A DNA stretch of 64,000 bases from Candidatus Acutalibacter stercorigallinarum (GTDB taxonomy: Bacteria; Bacillota; Clostridia; Oscillospirales; Acutalibacteraceae), in the NCBI GenBank assembly GCA_019112625.1, contig DXIW01000028.1:1-64000 (forward strand), given 5' to 3'. Position numbers and translations under genes: made by a program. Every line of letters starts with the position of its first letter. Position 1 is the stretch's first letter. The notes under the pieces are model-generated. The model saw only the letters and a program-made list of their open reading frames with translations, ran no database searches and had not been told where the DNA came from. Below are positions 24,638-33,397 of this stretch, one piece after another.

Positions 24638-26461
24638 ATGGGACTTCGAGAAGATCTGCGCAACGTGGCCATCATCGCCCACGTGGACCACGGCAAGACC
24701 ACCCTGGTGGACCAGCTGCTGCGGCAGTCCGGGGTGTTCCGCCAGAACGAGGCCGTGACCGACCGGGTCATGGACTCCGGCGACCTGGAGCGGGAGCGGG
24801 GCATCACCATCCTGTCGAAAAACACCGCCGTCATGTACAACGGCACCAAGATCAACATCGTGGACACCCCCGGCCACGCCGACTTCGGCGGCGAGGTAGA
24901 GCGGGTGCTGATGATGGTGGACGGGGTGCTCCTGCTGGTAGACGCCTTCGAGGGCTGCATGCCCCAGACCCGCTTCGTACTGAAGAAAGCCCTTGCCCTG
25001 GGCAAAAAGCCTGTGGTGGTGCTCAATAAGATCGACCGGCCCGGGGCCCGCCCCGCCGAGGTGGTGGACGAGGTGCTGGACCTGTTCATCGAGCTGGGCG
25101 CCAACGACGACCAGCTGGACTTCCCCGTGTGTTACGCCTCTGCCCGGGAGGGCTACGCCACCCTGGACCCGGAGCAGCCCGGCACCGACATGACCCCCCT
25201 CTTCGAGATGATTTTAAACGAGGTGCCCGCCCCCCAGGGAGACCTGGAAGGGCCCACCCAGGTGCTGTTCTCCAACATCGACTACGACGACTATGTGGGC
25301 CGCATCGGCATCGGCCGGGTGGAGCGGGGCACCATCAAGGTGGGGCAGACCGTCACCATCTGCGGCGGCGGGGAGGACCACCACCAGAACGCCAAGATCA
25401 CCAAGCTGTACCAGTTTGAGGGCCTGAAGCGGGTGGAGCACGAGAGTGCCCGGCTGGGGGACATCATCGCCGTCTCCGGCATCGCCGACCTGAACATCGG
25501 CCAGACCGCCTGCGACGTTAACTGCGTGGAGCCCCTGCCCTTCGTGAAGATCGACGAGCCCACCGTGTCCATGAATTTCCTGGTGAACAACTCCCCCTTT
25601 GCCGGGCGGGAGGGCAAATACGTCACCTCCCGGAACCTGCGGGACCGCCTCTTCAAGGAGGTGGAGACCAACGTGGCCATGCGGGTGGAGGAAACCGACT
25701 CCGCCGACACCTTCAAGGTCTCCGGCCGGGGCGAGCTGCACCTTTCCATCCTCATCGAGCAGATGCGCCGCCAGGGCTACGAGTTCCAGGTGAGCCGGCC
25801 CACCGTCATCCTCAAGGAGAAAAACGGCGTCAAGCTGGAGCCCATGGAGCTGTTGATGATCGAGGTGCCCGACAGCTATGTGGGCGCCGTCATGGAGAAG
25901 ATCGGTTCCCGGAAGGCGGAGCTGCTGAACATGGGCTCCCGGGAGTCCGGCACCACCCATCTGGAGTTCAAGATCCCCGCCCGGGGCCTGATGGGCTACC
26001 GCTCCGAGTTTTTGAGCGACACCAACGGCAACGGCATTATGAACCACGTGTTCGACAGCTACGAGCCCTATAAGGGGGACATCCAGCAGCGCACCCAGGG
26101 CTCCATCATCGCCCACGAGACCGGGGAGTCCACGGCCTACGGGCTGTTCTACGCCCAGGACCGGGGCCGCATGTTCATCGGGCCCGGGGTGGAGGTGTAC
26201 GAGGGCATGATCGTGGGCGCCAACCCCAAAAACGAGGACATCGTGGTGAACGTGTGCAAAAAGAAGCACGCTACCAACACCCGGGCCTCCGGCTCTGACG
26301 AGGCCCTGAAGCTGGTGCCCCACTCCCAGCTGAGCCTGGAGCAGTGCCTGGAGTTCATCGCCGAGGACGAGCTGGTGGAGATCACCCCCAAGAGCATCCG
26401 CATGCGGAAGATGATCCTCTCCAAAGAGCTGCGCATGAAGCAGGCCAGCAAGAAAAAGTAA
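24638..26461 (+). CDS. typA: Translational GTPase TypA/BipA
   Basis: A 607-residue ribosome-associated GTPase involved in 50S assembly and stress growth. The G-domain motifs are all present: AHVDHGKTT (G1), GITI (G2), DTPGHADF (G3), NKIDRPGA (G4). EF-G-like domains follow, with the BipA-specific C-terminal domain ([20 protein letters not shown]). AAAGGAACGAG precedes the ATG. Full length and well conserved. Confidence 0.97.
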   Translation: MGLREDLRNVAIIAHVDHGKTTLVDQLLRQSGVFRQNEAVTDRVMDSGDLERERGITILSKNTAVMYNGTKINIVDTPGHADFGGEVERVLMMVDGVLLLVDAFEGCMPQTRFVLKKALALGKKPVVVLNKIDRPGARPAEVVDEVLDLFIELGANDDQLDFPVCYASAREGYATLDPEQPGTDMTPLFEMILNEVPAPQGDLEGPTQVLFSNIDYDDYVGRIGIGRVERGTIKVGQTVTICGGGEDHHQNAKITKLYQFEGLKRVEHESARLGDIIAVSGIADLNIGQTACDVNCVEPLPFVKIDEPTVSMNFLVNNSPFAGREGKYVTSRNLRDRLFKEVETNVAMRVEETDSADTFKVSGRGELHLSILIEQMRRQGYEFQVSRPTVILKEKNGVKLEPMELLMIEVPDSYVGAVMEKIGSRKAELLNMGSRESGTTHLEFKIPARGLMGYRSEFLSDTNGNGIMNHVFDSYEPYKGDIQQRTQGSIIAHETGESTAYGLFYAQDRGRMFIGPGVEVYEGMIVGANPKNEDIVVNVCKKKHATNTRASGSDEALKLVPHSQLSLEQCLEFIAEDELVEITPKSIRMRKMILSKELRMKQASKKK

Positions 26462-26483
26462 GGGACTTCCGGGGAGTTTGGGG

Positions 26484-26569
26484 CCCGCCCGCCCCGGGCC
26501 TCGCTCCGCGAGGGCCCTCGCCCCCAGCGGGGGCGGGGGTTTCGCCTCGCGAAACACGGGGCGGGCGGG
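26484..26569. repeat. Cloverleaf palindromic element 2
   Basis: A 13-bp closing stem (CCCGCCCGCCCCG at 26484-26496, complement at 26557-26569) encloses three hairpins: 26499-26513 (CCTCGC, loop TCC), 26519-26535 (CGCCCCC, loop AGC) and 26540-26554 (TTTCGC, loop CTC). It starts 22 bp after the typA stop. The closing stem is nearly the same as in the element at 32096, while the inner hairpins differ. Confidence 0.85.
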
Positions 26570-26636
26570 GGAGAAGCTCCCCCGGGGGCCTTCCTGCCCC
26601 CTTATGATTGAAACAAACAAGAAAGGGACGTGACCC

Positions 26637-28325
26637 TTGGACATTGTCATCCTAGACCTGGAATGGAACGCGGCGTACAGCCGGCGGATCAAAGGGTATA
26701 TCAACGAGATCATCCAGTTCGGCGCGGTGAAGTGCGGCCCGGACCTGGGGGTAAAAAGCCGGTTCTCCTGCTTTGTCAAGCCCCAGGTGGGCAAGCACGT
26801 CAACGCCTTGGTCACGGATCTCACCAGCATCACCGACGAGAACCTCACCGACGGCCTCACCTTCATGCAGGCGGTCAGCCGCTTCAAAAAGTGGGCCGGG
26901 GACTGCGTCATCCTCACCTGGGGCACCTCCGACATCCTCACCCTCATCGAGAATTGCCGGTATTTCAGCGGCGACGAGACCGTGCCCTTCCTCTCCCGGT
27001 ACTGCGACCTGCAGCGCTACGCCCAGGAGCGCATGGGCCTGGGCACCAAAGAACAGGTGGGCCTCTCCAAAGCGGCCGAGCTGCTGGAGCTGGACCTCTC
27101 CGGCATGGACCACCACCGGGCCCTGGACGACAGCCTGATGGCCCTGGCCATCCTGCGCAAGGTCTACGACCGCCGGGCCCTGGCCCCCTTTGTCCAGGTG
27201 TGCGACGGGGAATTTTACCGGAGGATCACCTTTAAGACCACCTATATCTGCGACCTGAAGAGCCCCCTGGTGCAGCGCAGCCACCTGCGCTTCCCCTGCC
27301 CCAAGTGCGGCGGGGAGAGCCAGCGCAAGACCCGCTGGGAGCTGAAGAACAAGAGCTTCCGGGCGGAATTCCAGTGCCAGGCCTGCGGCCACCCCTTCGC
27401 CGGGCGGCTCTCCTTAAAACAGAAATACGAGGGACTCACCGTGAATAAAAAGACTTACCCCCTGCCCATCATCGAAGCTCCCCGGAAGGCCGACCCCGGC
27501 CCGGTGGGGGAGATGGACCTCTCCCTGCCCCAAGGGGTGGGGGTGCTGCGCTTTGCCGCCTGGCAGGGCCTGGCGGGCGTGAACCACGCCTTTACCACCC
27601 GTATCGGCGGGGTCAGCGAGAAGGAATTCGCCTCCCTGAACCTGGGCTTTGGCCGGGGGGATGGGGAAGAGCAGGTGGCGGAGAATTACCGCCGCTTCTG
27701 CGCCGCCGCGGGCTTCGACCCGGAGTCCCTGGTCTGCGGCGCCCAGGACCACCACGTGAACATCCGGGTGGTGGGGCCGGAGCACCGGGGCATCGGCATC
27801 TGGAAGGAGAAGGACATGGAGTCCATCGACGGGCTGTGCACCGACCAGGAGGGGGTCACCCTGGTGATCTACTGCGCCGACTGCGTGCCCCTCTATTTCT
27901 ACGACCCGGCCCGCCACGCCATCGGCCTGGCCCACGCGGGCTGGCGGGGCACGGCGGCGGGCATGGCCAGGGTGATGACGGAGCGCCTGGCCGCCCAGTA
28001 CGGCACCGCGCCCCAGGACCTGCGGGTGGCCATCGGGCCCTCCATCTGCAAGGAGTGCTTCGAGGTGGACGAGCCCGTGGCCAAGGAGTTTCTGGCCCTG
28101 CCCCAGGCGGAGGCCTTCGTCTCCGGCCCGGTGGGGGAGAAGTACCACGTGGACCTGTGGGAGTGCAACCGGCAATTCCTGCTTGCCGCCGGGGTGCTGC
28201 CGGAACATATCACCGTGGGGGGCGTGTGCACCATGTGTGAGAGCGACCTGCTCTTCTCCCACCGCAAGACCCGGGGCCGCCGGGGCAGCAACTGCGCCAT
28301 GCTGGCCCTGGCCGGGGACCGATGA
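26637..28325 (+). CDS. DEDDh exonuclease fused to PgeF-type laccase-domain protein
   Basis: A 562-residue two-part protein. Residues 1-~185 are a DnaQ/RNase T-like exonuclease of the KapD sort (VILDLEWN motif I, DHHRALDDSLMAL motif III). Residues ~222-262 form a zinc-ribbon-like pair (CPKCGG and CQACGH). Residues ~290-562 are a YfiH/PgeF domain, whose E. coli relative cleaves wrong muropeptides: NHAFTTRIGGVSE, CGAQDHH, IYCADCVPLYFYD and LAHAGWRGT carry the His/Cys metal site. The start is a TTG at 26637 with GAAAGGGA upstream. Its 3' end overlaps the next gene by 4 bp. The fusion is unusual. Confidence 0.9.
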   Translation: MDIVILDLEWNAAYSRRIKGYINEIIQFGAVKCGPDLGVKSRFSCFVKPQVGKHVNALVTDLTSITDENLTDGLTFMQAVSRFKKWAGDCVILTWGTSDILTLIENCRYFSGDETVPFLSRYCDLQRYAQERMGLGTKEQVGLSKAAELLELDLSGMDHHRALDDSLMALAILRKVYDRRALAPFVQVCDGEFYRRITFKTTYICDLKSPLVQRSHLRFPCPKCGGESQRKTRWELKNKSFRAEFQCQACGHPFAGRLSLKQKYEGLTVNKKTYPLPIIEAPRKADPGPVGEMDLSLPQGVGVLRFAAWQGLAGVNHAFTTRIGGVSEKEFASLNLGFGRGDGEEQVAENYRRFCAAAGFDPESLVCGAQDHHVNIRVVGPEHRGIGIWKEKDMESIDGLCTDQEGVTLVIYCADCVPLYFYDPARHAIGLAHAGWRGTAAGMARVMTERLAAQYGTAPQDLRVAIGPSICKECFEVDEPVAKEFLALPQAEAFVSGPVGEKYHVDLWECNRQFLLAAGVLPEHITVGGVCTMCESDLLFSHRKTRGRRGSNCAMLALAGDR

Positions 28326-29218
28326 TCCCCGCCTGCAAGCTGTGCCCCCGGCGCTGCGGCGTACCCCGGGGGGACACCGGCGCCGGCGCCTGCAAAAGCG
28401 GGGAGACGGCCCGGGTGGCCCGGGCGGCCCTCCATTTTTGGGAGGAGCCTCCCATCAGCGGCAGCCGGGGTTCGGGGGCGGTGTTCTTCACCGGCTGCCC
28501 TTTGGGCTGCGTCTTTTGCCAGAACTACGAGATCAGCGCCGGGGAAAACCAGGGGAGAGCCTTCTCCCCCCAGGCGCTCAGCGGGCTGTTTTTCTCCCTG
28601 GTGGAGCAGGGGGCCCACAACATCAACCTGGTGACCCCCACCCATTTCCTGCCCCAGGTTCGGCAGGCGCTGCTGGTAAAAAAGCTGCCGGTGCCGGTGG
28701 TGTACAACACCTCCGGGTACGAGCGGCCGGAATCCTTGAAAACCCTGGAGGGCCTGGTGGACATCTACCTGCCCGACTATAAATACGCCCAGCCCGACCT
28801 GGCGGAGGCCCTGTCCCGCGCGCCGGACTACCCGGAGACGGCCCTGGCCGCCATCGCCGAGATGGTGCGCCAGACAGGCGCCCCCCAGTACGACGGAGAG
28901 GGCATGATGACCCGGGGCGTGCTCATCCGCCACCTGATTTTGCCGGGCCACACGAAAAACTCCATGGCCGCGCTGCGCGCCATCGCCGGGCGCTTTCCCG
29001 GCATCCCCGTGAGCCTGATGGCCCAGTACACCCCCTGGGGCCTGGCGGCCCGGGAGGGGGGCGTGCCCGGGTACCCGGAGCTCTCCCGGCCCATCACCAA
29101 GCGGGAGCTCCAGAAAGTCCAGGAGGAGCTGTTTTCCCTGGGGCTGGAGGGCTTTGTCCAGTCCCGGAAGGCCAAGGGGGAGGGCTTCATCCCCGATTTC
29201 CACCAGTTTGGCACCTAG
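28322..29218 (+). CDS. Radical SAM protein, PflA-like (COG1313 type)
   Basis: A 298-residue radical SAM enzyme. The cluster motif is GCPLGCVFCQNYEIS (CxxxCxxC) near residue 60; an N-terminal Cys set (CKLCPRRCGVPRG) precedes it, and the rest is the TIM-barrel with LVDIYLPDYKYA and LIRHLILPGH. The family resembles pyruvate formate-lyase activases but its substrate is unknown. Its ATG overlaps the stop of the exonuclease-PgeF gene (ATGA), so the two are translationally coupled. Confidence 0.93.
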   Translation: MIPACKLCPRRCGVPRGDTGAGACKSGETARVARAALHFWEEPPISGSRGSGAVFFTGCPLGCVFCQNYEISAGENQGRAFSPQALSGLFFSLVEQGAHNINLVTPTHFLPQVRQALLVKKLPVPVVYNTSGYERPESLKTLEGLVDIYLPDYKYAQPDLAEALSRAPDYPETALAAIAEMVRQTGAPQYDGEGMMTRGVLIRHLILPGHTKNSMAALRAIAGRFPGIPVSLMAQYTPWGLAAREGGVPGYPELSRPITKRELQKVQEELFSLGLEGFVQSRKAKGEGFIPDFHQFGT

Positions 29219-29270
29219 CCGCAAGGCTGATAGATCATCCTGCCCAGGGCAGGGGAAAGGAGAGCTTGCC

Positions 29271-30905
29271 ATGCTCACCATGTTGCTGCAGTCCGCGTTG
29301 GAGAAGATCTTTTTGGATGCCAGGGAATTTCAGCCCCCCTACCTGCGGGGCAGCGGCCTGGGCGGGGAGCGCTTTGCCCTCCAGGCCGTGCTGGACTGGG
29401 ACGGCTGGGGGAATCTGCCTGTCACCGTCACGGTGGACTCCCCCCTGCGGGACCACATCCGGCTGTACCGGGTGGGCCAGGTGCCCTGCCAGCTCCCCGC
29501 CTACCCCGCCGCCTGCGACGAGGACTACCTCACCACCCGCCCGGGACTGTTCCCCGACCCCCTGTTCCCCCTGGAGGACGGCGCGGTGGAGGTAAGCGGC
29601 TTCTCCCACACCACCCTGTGGCTGGAGGTAACTATCCCCAAGGGCTGGCCTGGCGGGGAGGTGCCCATCACCCTCACCGCCCAGGTGGGGGAGGAGCGGG
29701 CCCAGGCCGTCTTCACCCTCACTGTGGTGGGGGCGGACCTGCCGGAGCAGAAGCTCACCTACACCCAGTGGTTCTACGCCGACTGCATCGCCAGCTATTA
29801 CGGGGTGCCGGTCTACAGCCAGCGCCACTGGGAGCTGCTGGAGGCCTACCTGAAAATGGCCGCCGAGGGCGGGGTGAACATGATCCTCACCCCGGTGCTC
29901 ACCCCGGCTTTGGACACCGCGGTGGGCAGCGAGCGCCCCTGCACCCAGCTGGCAGAGATCGAAAAGCGCGGGGACCGCTACCGCTTCGACTTCGCCCGGC
30001 TGGACCGGTTCGTGGACCTGGCCCTGGCCTGCGGCATAAAGAAATTCGAGGTCTCCCACCTGTTCACCCAGTGGGGGGCGGGGTTCGCCCCGGCCATCTA
30101 CGTCACGGAGGACGGGGAGCGGCGCCGGGCCTTCGGCTGGGACACCCCGGCGGACTCCCCGGAGTACCGGGGCTTTTTAAGCCAGTTCCTGCCCGCCCTC
30201 ACCGCCTACTGGAAGGGGCGGGGCCTGCAGGACCGGGTGGTGTTCCACATCTCCGACGAGCCCGGGGAGGCCCATCTGGACTCCTACCGCCGGGCGAAGG
30301 AGGGGGCCGCCCCCTATCTGGAAGGCTTCCCCATCTACGACGCCCTGTCCGACTACAGGTTCTACGAAAAGGGCCTGGTGGACCACCCCATCCCGTCCAA
30401 CGACCACATCGGCCCCTTCCTGGAGCACCGGGTGCCGGGGCTGTGGACCTACACCTGCTGCGCCCAGAACAGGAAGGTGGGCAACCGGTTCTTCGCCATG
30501 CCCTCCTACCGCAACCGGGTCTTGGGCCAGCAGTTCTACAAGTTCCGCATCCAGGGCTTTCTCCACTGGGGGTATAACTTCTGGTACACCCAGTACTCCC
30601 GGGGACTGGTGGACCCCTGCCAGGTGACGGACGCCGGCCGGGCCTTTCCCGGGGGAGACGCCTTCTCGGTGTACCCGGGGCCGGAGGGTCCCATCCCCTC
30701 CCTGCGGCTGAAGGTGTTCCACCAGGCGCTTCAGGACCAGCGGGCCCTGGAGCTGCTGGAGTCCCTGGCCGGCCCTGGGGCCGCCGCGGGCTGCATCCAG
30801 GATTTTGAAGGCATGACCTTCTCCCGCTACCCCCGCAGCGCACAGGCGCTGCTGGACACCCGGGAGCGGGTGAACAGGGCCATCGCCATGGCCTTACAAA
30901 AATAA
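29271..30905 (+). CDS. DUF4091 domain protein, glycoside-hydrolase-like
   Basis: A 544-residue soluble protein. The C-terminal half contains the DUF4091 pattern (FRIQGFLHWGYNFWYTQYSR and PSLRLKVFHQALQDQRALEL); the centre resembles a TIM-barrel with FHISDEPGEAHLDSY, where the Asp-Glu pair is where such enzymes keep their acid. No signal peptide, so it would act inside the cell, probably on an imported sugar derivative. I start at the ATG at 29271 after GGAAAGGAGA. The activity is inferred. Confidence 0.87.
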   Translation: MLTMLLQSALEKIFLDAREFQPPYLRGSGLGGERFALQAVLDWDGWGNLPVTVTVDSPLRDHIRLYRVGQVPCQLPAYPAACDEDYLTTRPGLFPDPLFPLEDGAVEVSGFSHTTLWLEVTIPKGWPGGEVPITLTAQVGEERAQAVFTLTVVGADLPEQKLTYTQWFYADCIASYYGVPVYSQRHWELLEAYLKMAAEGGVNMILTPVLTPALDTAVGSERPCTQLAEIEKRGDRYRFDFARLDRFVDLALACGIKKFEVSHLFTQWGAGFAPAIYVTEDGERRRAFGWDTPADSPEYRGFLSQFLPALTAYWKGRGLQDRVVFHISDEPGEAHLDSYRRAKEGAAPYLEGFPIYDALSDYRFYEKGLVDHPIPSNDHIGPFLEHRVPGLWTYTCCAQNRKVGNRFFAMPSYRNRVLGQQFYKFRIQGFLHWGYNFWYTQYSRGLVDPCQVTDAGRAFPGGDAFSVYPGPEGPIPSLRLKVFHQALQDQRALELLESLAGPGAAAGCIQDFEGMTFSRYPRSAQALLDTRERVNRAIAMALQK

Positions 30906-30937
30906 AAAGTGAGATTTGAGAGAGGGATAGAATTATT

Positions 30938-31849
30938 ATGTGGTTTCCATTAGCACTGATCACCGCCCTGTTCTGGGGCGGCTCCGACCTGTTTTCCAAA
31001 ATGGGCACCGACCCCCGGGACAAGTACAGCCACCTGCGGATCATCATCATGGTGGGCACGGTTATGGGCATTCACGGCGCCATCCTGCTGCTCATCACCC
31101 ACCAGAGCTTCGACCCCATGAGCATCATCAGGTACCTGCCGGTGTCCGCCCTGTACATCGGGGCCATGGCCCTGGGGTATGTGGGATTGCGGTTCCTGGA
31201 CCTGTCCGTGTCCAGCCCGGTGTGCAACTCCTCCGGCGCGGTAGCCTCCCTACTGTGCTTCATCTTCCTGCCCGCCACCCGGGCGGACATGAACGCCTGG
31301 AAATTCCTGGCCATCGCCCTGGTGGTCATCGGCATCGTGCTGCTGTCTGTCTTTGACATGAAGGACGAGAACAAGGCCCGGAAATTCCGGGGCGAGGTCA
31401 TCGAGGACAAGTACCGCATCAGCGCCATCGCCGTGTTCCTGCCCATTTTCTACTGCCTGCTGGACGCCCTGGGCACCTTCGGCGACATGGTGGTGCTGGA
31501 CTCCCTGGTCTCCGAGGAGGAGGCCGAAATCGCCTACGAGTTCACCTTCCTGCTGTGCGCCATCGTGTGCTTCATCTTCCTGGTGTTTGTGAAGAAGCAG
31601 AAATTCAACATCTGGCAGGAGCGTGAGAAGGGCCTGGCCGCCCTGTGCGAGACCGCCGGCCAGTTCTTCTACGTGTACGCCATCGCCGCCAACCCCATCA
31701 TGGCCGCGCCCCTGATCTCCAGCTACTGCCTGTTCTCTGTGATCCTCTCCCGCATCATCCTCAAGGAGAAGCTCACCGCCCGCCAGTACGGGGCCATCGC
31801 CGTGGCCATCTGCGGCATCGTCATCATGGGCGTGTTTGACGGTGCGTAA
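30938..31849 (+). CDS. EamA/DMT-family transporter
   Basis: A 303-residue, ten-helix membrane protein of the drug/metabolite transporter superfamily: opening WFPLALITALFWGGSDLFSK, a cytoplasmic loop (ENKARKFRGEVIEDKYR) between two five-helix halves, and the second-half signature SRIILKEKLTARQYGAIAVA. The substrate is unknown. It follows the DUF4091 gene by 32 bp on the same strand and is probably co-transcribed. Confidence 0.9.
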   Translation: MWFPLALITALFWGGSDLFSKMGTDPRDKYSHLRIIIMVGTVMGIHGAILLLITHQSFDPMSIIRYLPVSALYIGAMALGYVGLRFLDLSVSSPVCNSSGAVASLLCFIFLPATRADMNAWKFLAIALVVIGIVLLSVFDMKDENKARKFRGEVIEDKYRISAIAVFLPIFYCLLDALGTFGDMVVLDSLVSEEEAEIAYEFTFLLCAIVCFIFLVFVKKQKFNIWQEREKGLAALCETAGQFFYVYAIAANPIMAAPLISSYCLFSVILSRIILKEKLTARQYGAIAVAICGIVIMGVFDGA

Positions 31850-31985
31850 CACGAGTCAAGTTTCGCTTGCGCTCAACTTACTCGGTCAAAAAGCCCATTC
31901 TGGCTTTTTGCGCACGAGTCAAGTCTCACTACGTTCGACTTACTCGGTCGAGTTTCGCTGCTGCGAAACTCGCAGGCAAAGGACA
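31849..31985. repeat. Two copies of a dispersed imperfect palindrome
   Basis: CACGAGTCAAGT followed by a C/G-rich centre and ACTTACTCGGTC occurs at about 31850-31887 and again at about 31912-31950. A third, diverged copy is at 44412-44450 (CACGAGCCAAGTCTTACTTA). The arms are inverted (GAGTcAAGT against ACTTACTC). A hairpin TCGAGTTTCGC-tgct-GCGAAACTCGCA follows at about 31948-31975. None is coding. Confidence 0.6.
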
Positions 31986-32095
31986 GGAAAAACCGCTATC
32001 CGCTTCGCTAACCGCGATTTTTGTTTTCCTGTTCCGGTTGTGCTGATAGGGCGAAACCTACAGCGCGGGCGACGGGATAGCCGAGCCGCCTGCCA

Positions 32096-32193
32096 CCGCC
32101 CGCCCCGGCTTGCGCCGGGTAAGGTCCCGGCGCAAGCGCCTCCCCGCCTCCGGAGGGGAGGCCGCCGCGGGCTCCGCGGCGCGGGGCGGGCGG
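32096..32193. repeat. Cloverleaf palindromic element 3
   Basis: A 12-bp closing stem (CCGCCCGCCCCG at 32096-32107 with its complement at 32182-32193) encloses three perfect hairpins abutting without a spare base: 32108-32137 (12 bp, loop TAAGGT), 32138-32162 (8 bp) and 32163-32181 (8 bp, loop GCT). Between the EamA gene and the rsmA operon, which converge here. Confidence 0.9.
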
Positions 32194-32226
32194 GCAAGCT
32201 GCGCTCCGCGAAGCCCTGGGAAAACG

Positions 32227-32288
32227 ATCACAAAAAAGACTGCCTCTCCGCCAAGATCCGGCGGAAAGGCAGTTTTCCTTTTTGTGAT
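32227..32288 (-). terminator. Bidirectional terminator after the rsmA operon
   Basis: ATCACAAAAA at 32227-32236 pairs with TTTTTGTGAT at 32279-32288; inside, ACTGCCT-CTCCGCC pairs with GGCGG-AAAGGCAGT. The A/T tracts on both sides let it work in either direction: for the minus-strand small membrane gene ending at 32295 and for anything coming from the left. Confidence 0.8.
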
Positions 32289-32294
32289 TTGTCC

Positions 32295-32480
32295 TTACCT
32301 CCTGCGCGGCCAGACGTACAGCCCGTAGCCCAGCAGGCACAGGGAGATCACCGCGGCGCTGAGGGCCGAGCCGATGGCCACCGAGGTGTGGTTCAAGGGC
32401 CCCGCCACCATGCTGAGGAACACGGCGACGCCGTCCGCCGCCAGCAGGAGCCTGCTCAAATTCTTCTCCAACCCGTCCAT
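32295..32480 (-). CDS. Small membrane protein (61 aa)
   Basis: A 61-residue protein with two hydrophobic stretches (LLLAADGVAVFLSMVAG and AIGSALSAAVISLCLLGYGL) and a basic tail WPRRR, so a two-helix hairpin with its end in the cytoplasm is likely. GGAGGGAG lies 4-9 bp before the ATG. It follows rsmA by 33 bp and is ended by the terminator at 32227. I do not recognise the family. Confidence 0.65.
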   Translation of the reverse strand: MDGLEKNLSRLLLAADGVAVFLSMVAGPLNHTSVAIGSALSAAVISLCLLGYGLYVWPRRR

Positions 32481-32513
32481 GGGTCTCCCTCCTTTCCCGG
32501 TTTTCTCCCTCTA

Positions 32514-33395
32514 TTATACACGATCTTCCCCCGGCTTGGCAAGGGGAGGCAGGGCGTTTGCCAGGGCGGCGAACTGCTCGAGGGAGAGCTGTTCGGCACG
32601 GGCGTTTGCGGGGATGCCGGCCGCCCCCAGGGCCGCCTCCACCTGGGCCTTGGGCAGCTCCAGGGAGGCGGAGATGGAGTTTGCCGCGGTTTTCCGGCGC
32701 TGGGCAAAGGCGGCCCGGCTCACCCGGAAAAACCAGCCCTCGTCCGCCACCTGCACCGGGGGCTCCCGGCGCAGGTCCAGGCGGATGACCGCCGAGTCCA
32801 CGTTGGGCGGGGGCAGGAAGCTGCCCCGGCTCACCCCGAAGAGCACCTGGGGCTGGCTGTGGTAGTGGACCGACACGCTCACCGCTCCGCAGGCCCGCTG
32901 GCCCGGCTGGGCGCAGATACGCTCCGCCGCCTCCTTCTGCACCATCACGGTGATGCTTTTCAGGGGCAGGCCGCCCTCCAAAAGCCCCATGATCACCGGG
33001 GAGGTGATGTAATAGGGCAGGTTGGCGCACACGCATACCTCCTGCCCGCCGAATTTCTCCTGGATGAGGGCATGTAAGTCCAGCTTCAGCACGTCCCCCT
33101 GGACCAGCTCCACGTTGGGGCAGTCCGCCAGCGTCTCTCCCAGCACGGGGAACAGCCGCTGGTCCAGCTCGATGGCCACCACCTTTTTGGCCACCTGGGC
33201 AAGCTCGTAGGTGAGCACCCCCAGGCCCGGCCCCACCTCGATGGCCCCGGCGCACTCTGCCGCGCCGCTCTCCGCGGCCATGCGGGGGCACACCCGGGGG
33301 TCGATGAGAAAATTCTGCCCCAGCGCCTTGGAGAACCGGAAGCCGTGCCGTCCCAGCACCTCCTTGATGGTCGCGGGCCGCCATAGATCGCCCAT
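32514..33395 (-). CDS. rsmA: 16S rRNA dimethyladenosine transferase RsmA (KsgA)
   Basis: A 293-residue SAM methyltransferase that dimethylates two adjacent adenines near the 16S rRNA 3' end. Motifs: FSKALGQNFLIDPR, IEVGPGLGVLTYEL (SAM-binding), NLPYYITSPVIMG (catalytic motif IV). I start at the ATG at 33395 (MGDLWRPATIKEV), 9 bp after GGAGAG; a GTG two codons upstream is possible. It begins just inside the end of the membrane-protein gene. Confidence 0.95.
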   Translation of the reverse strand: MGDLWRPATIKEVLGRHGFRFSKALGQNFLIDPRVCPRMAAESGAAECAGAIEVGPGLGVLTYELAQVAKKVVAIELDQRLFPVLGETLADCPNVELVQGDVLKLDLHALIQEKFGGQEVCVCANLPYYITSPVIMGLLEGGLPLKSITVMVQKEAAERICAQPGQRACGAVSVSVHYHSQPQVLFGVSRGSFLPPPNVDSAVIRLDLRREPPVQVADEGWFFRVSRAAFAQRRKTAANSISASLELPKAQVEAALGAAGIPANARAEQLSLEQFAALANALPPLAKPGEDRV

Positions 33396-33397
33396 GG

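Noticed and set aside
25214-26947. 577-aa minus-strand frame over typA
   Set aside because: Antisense shadow of a conserved GTPase gene.
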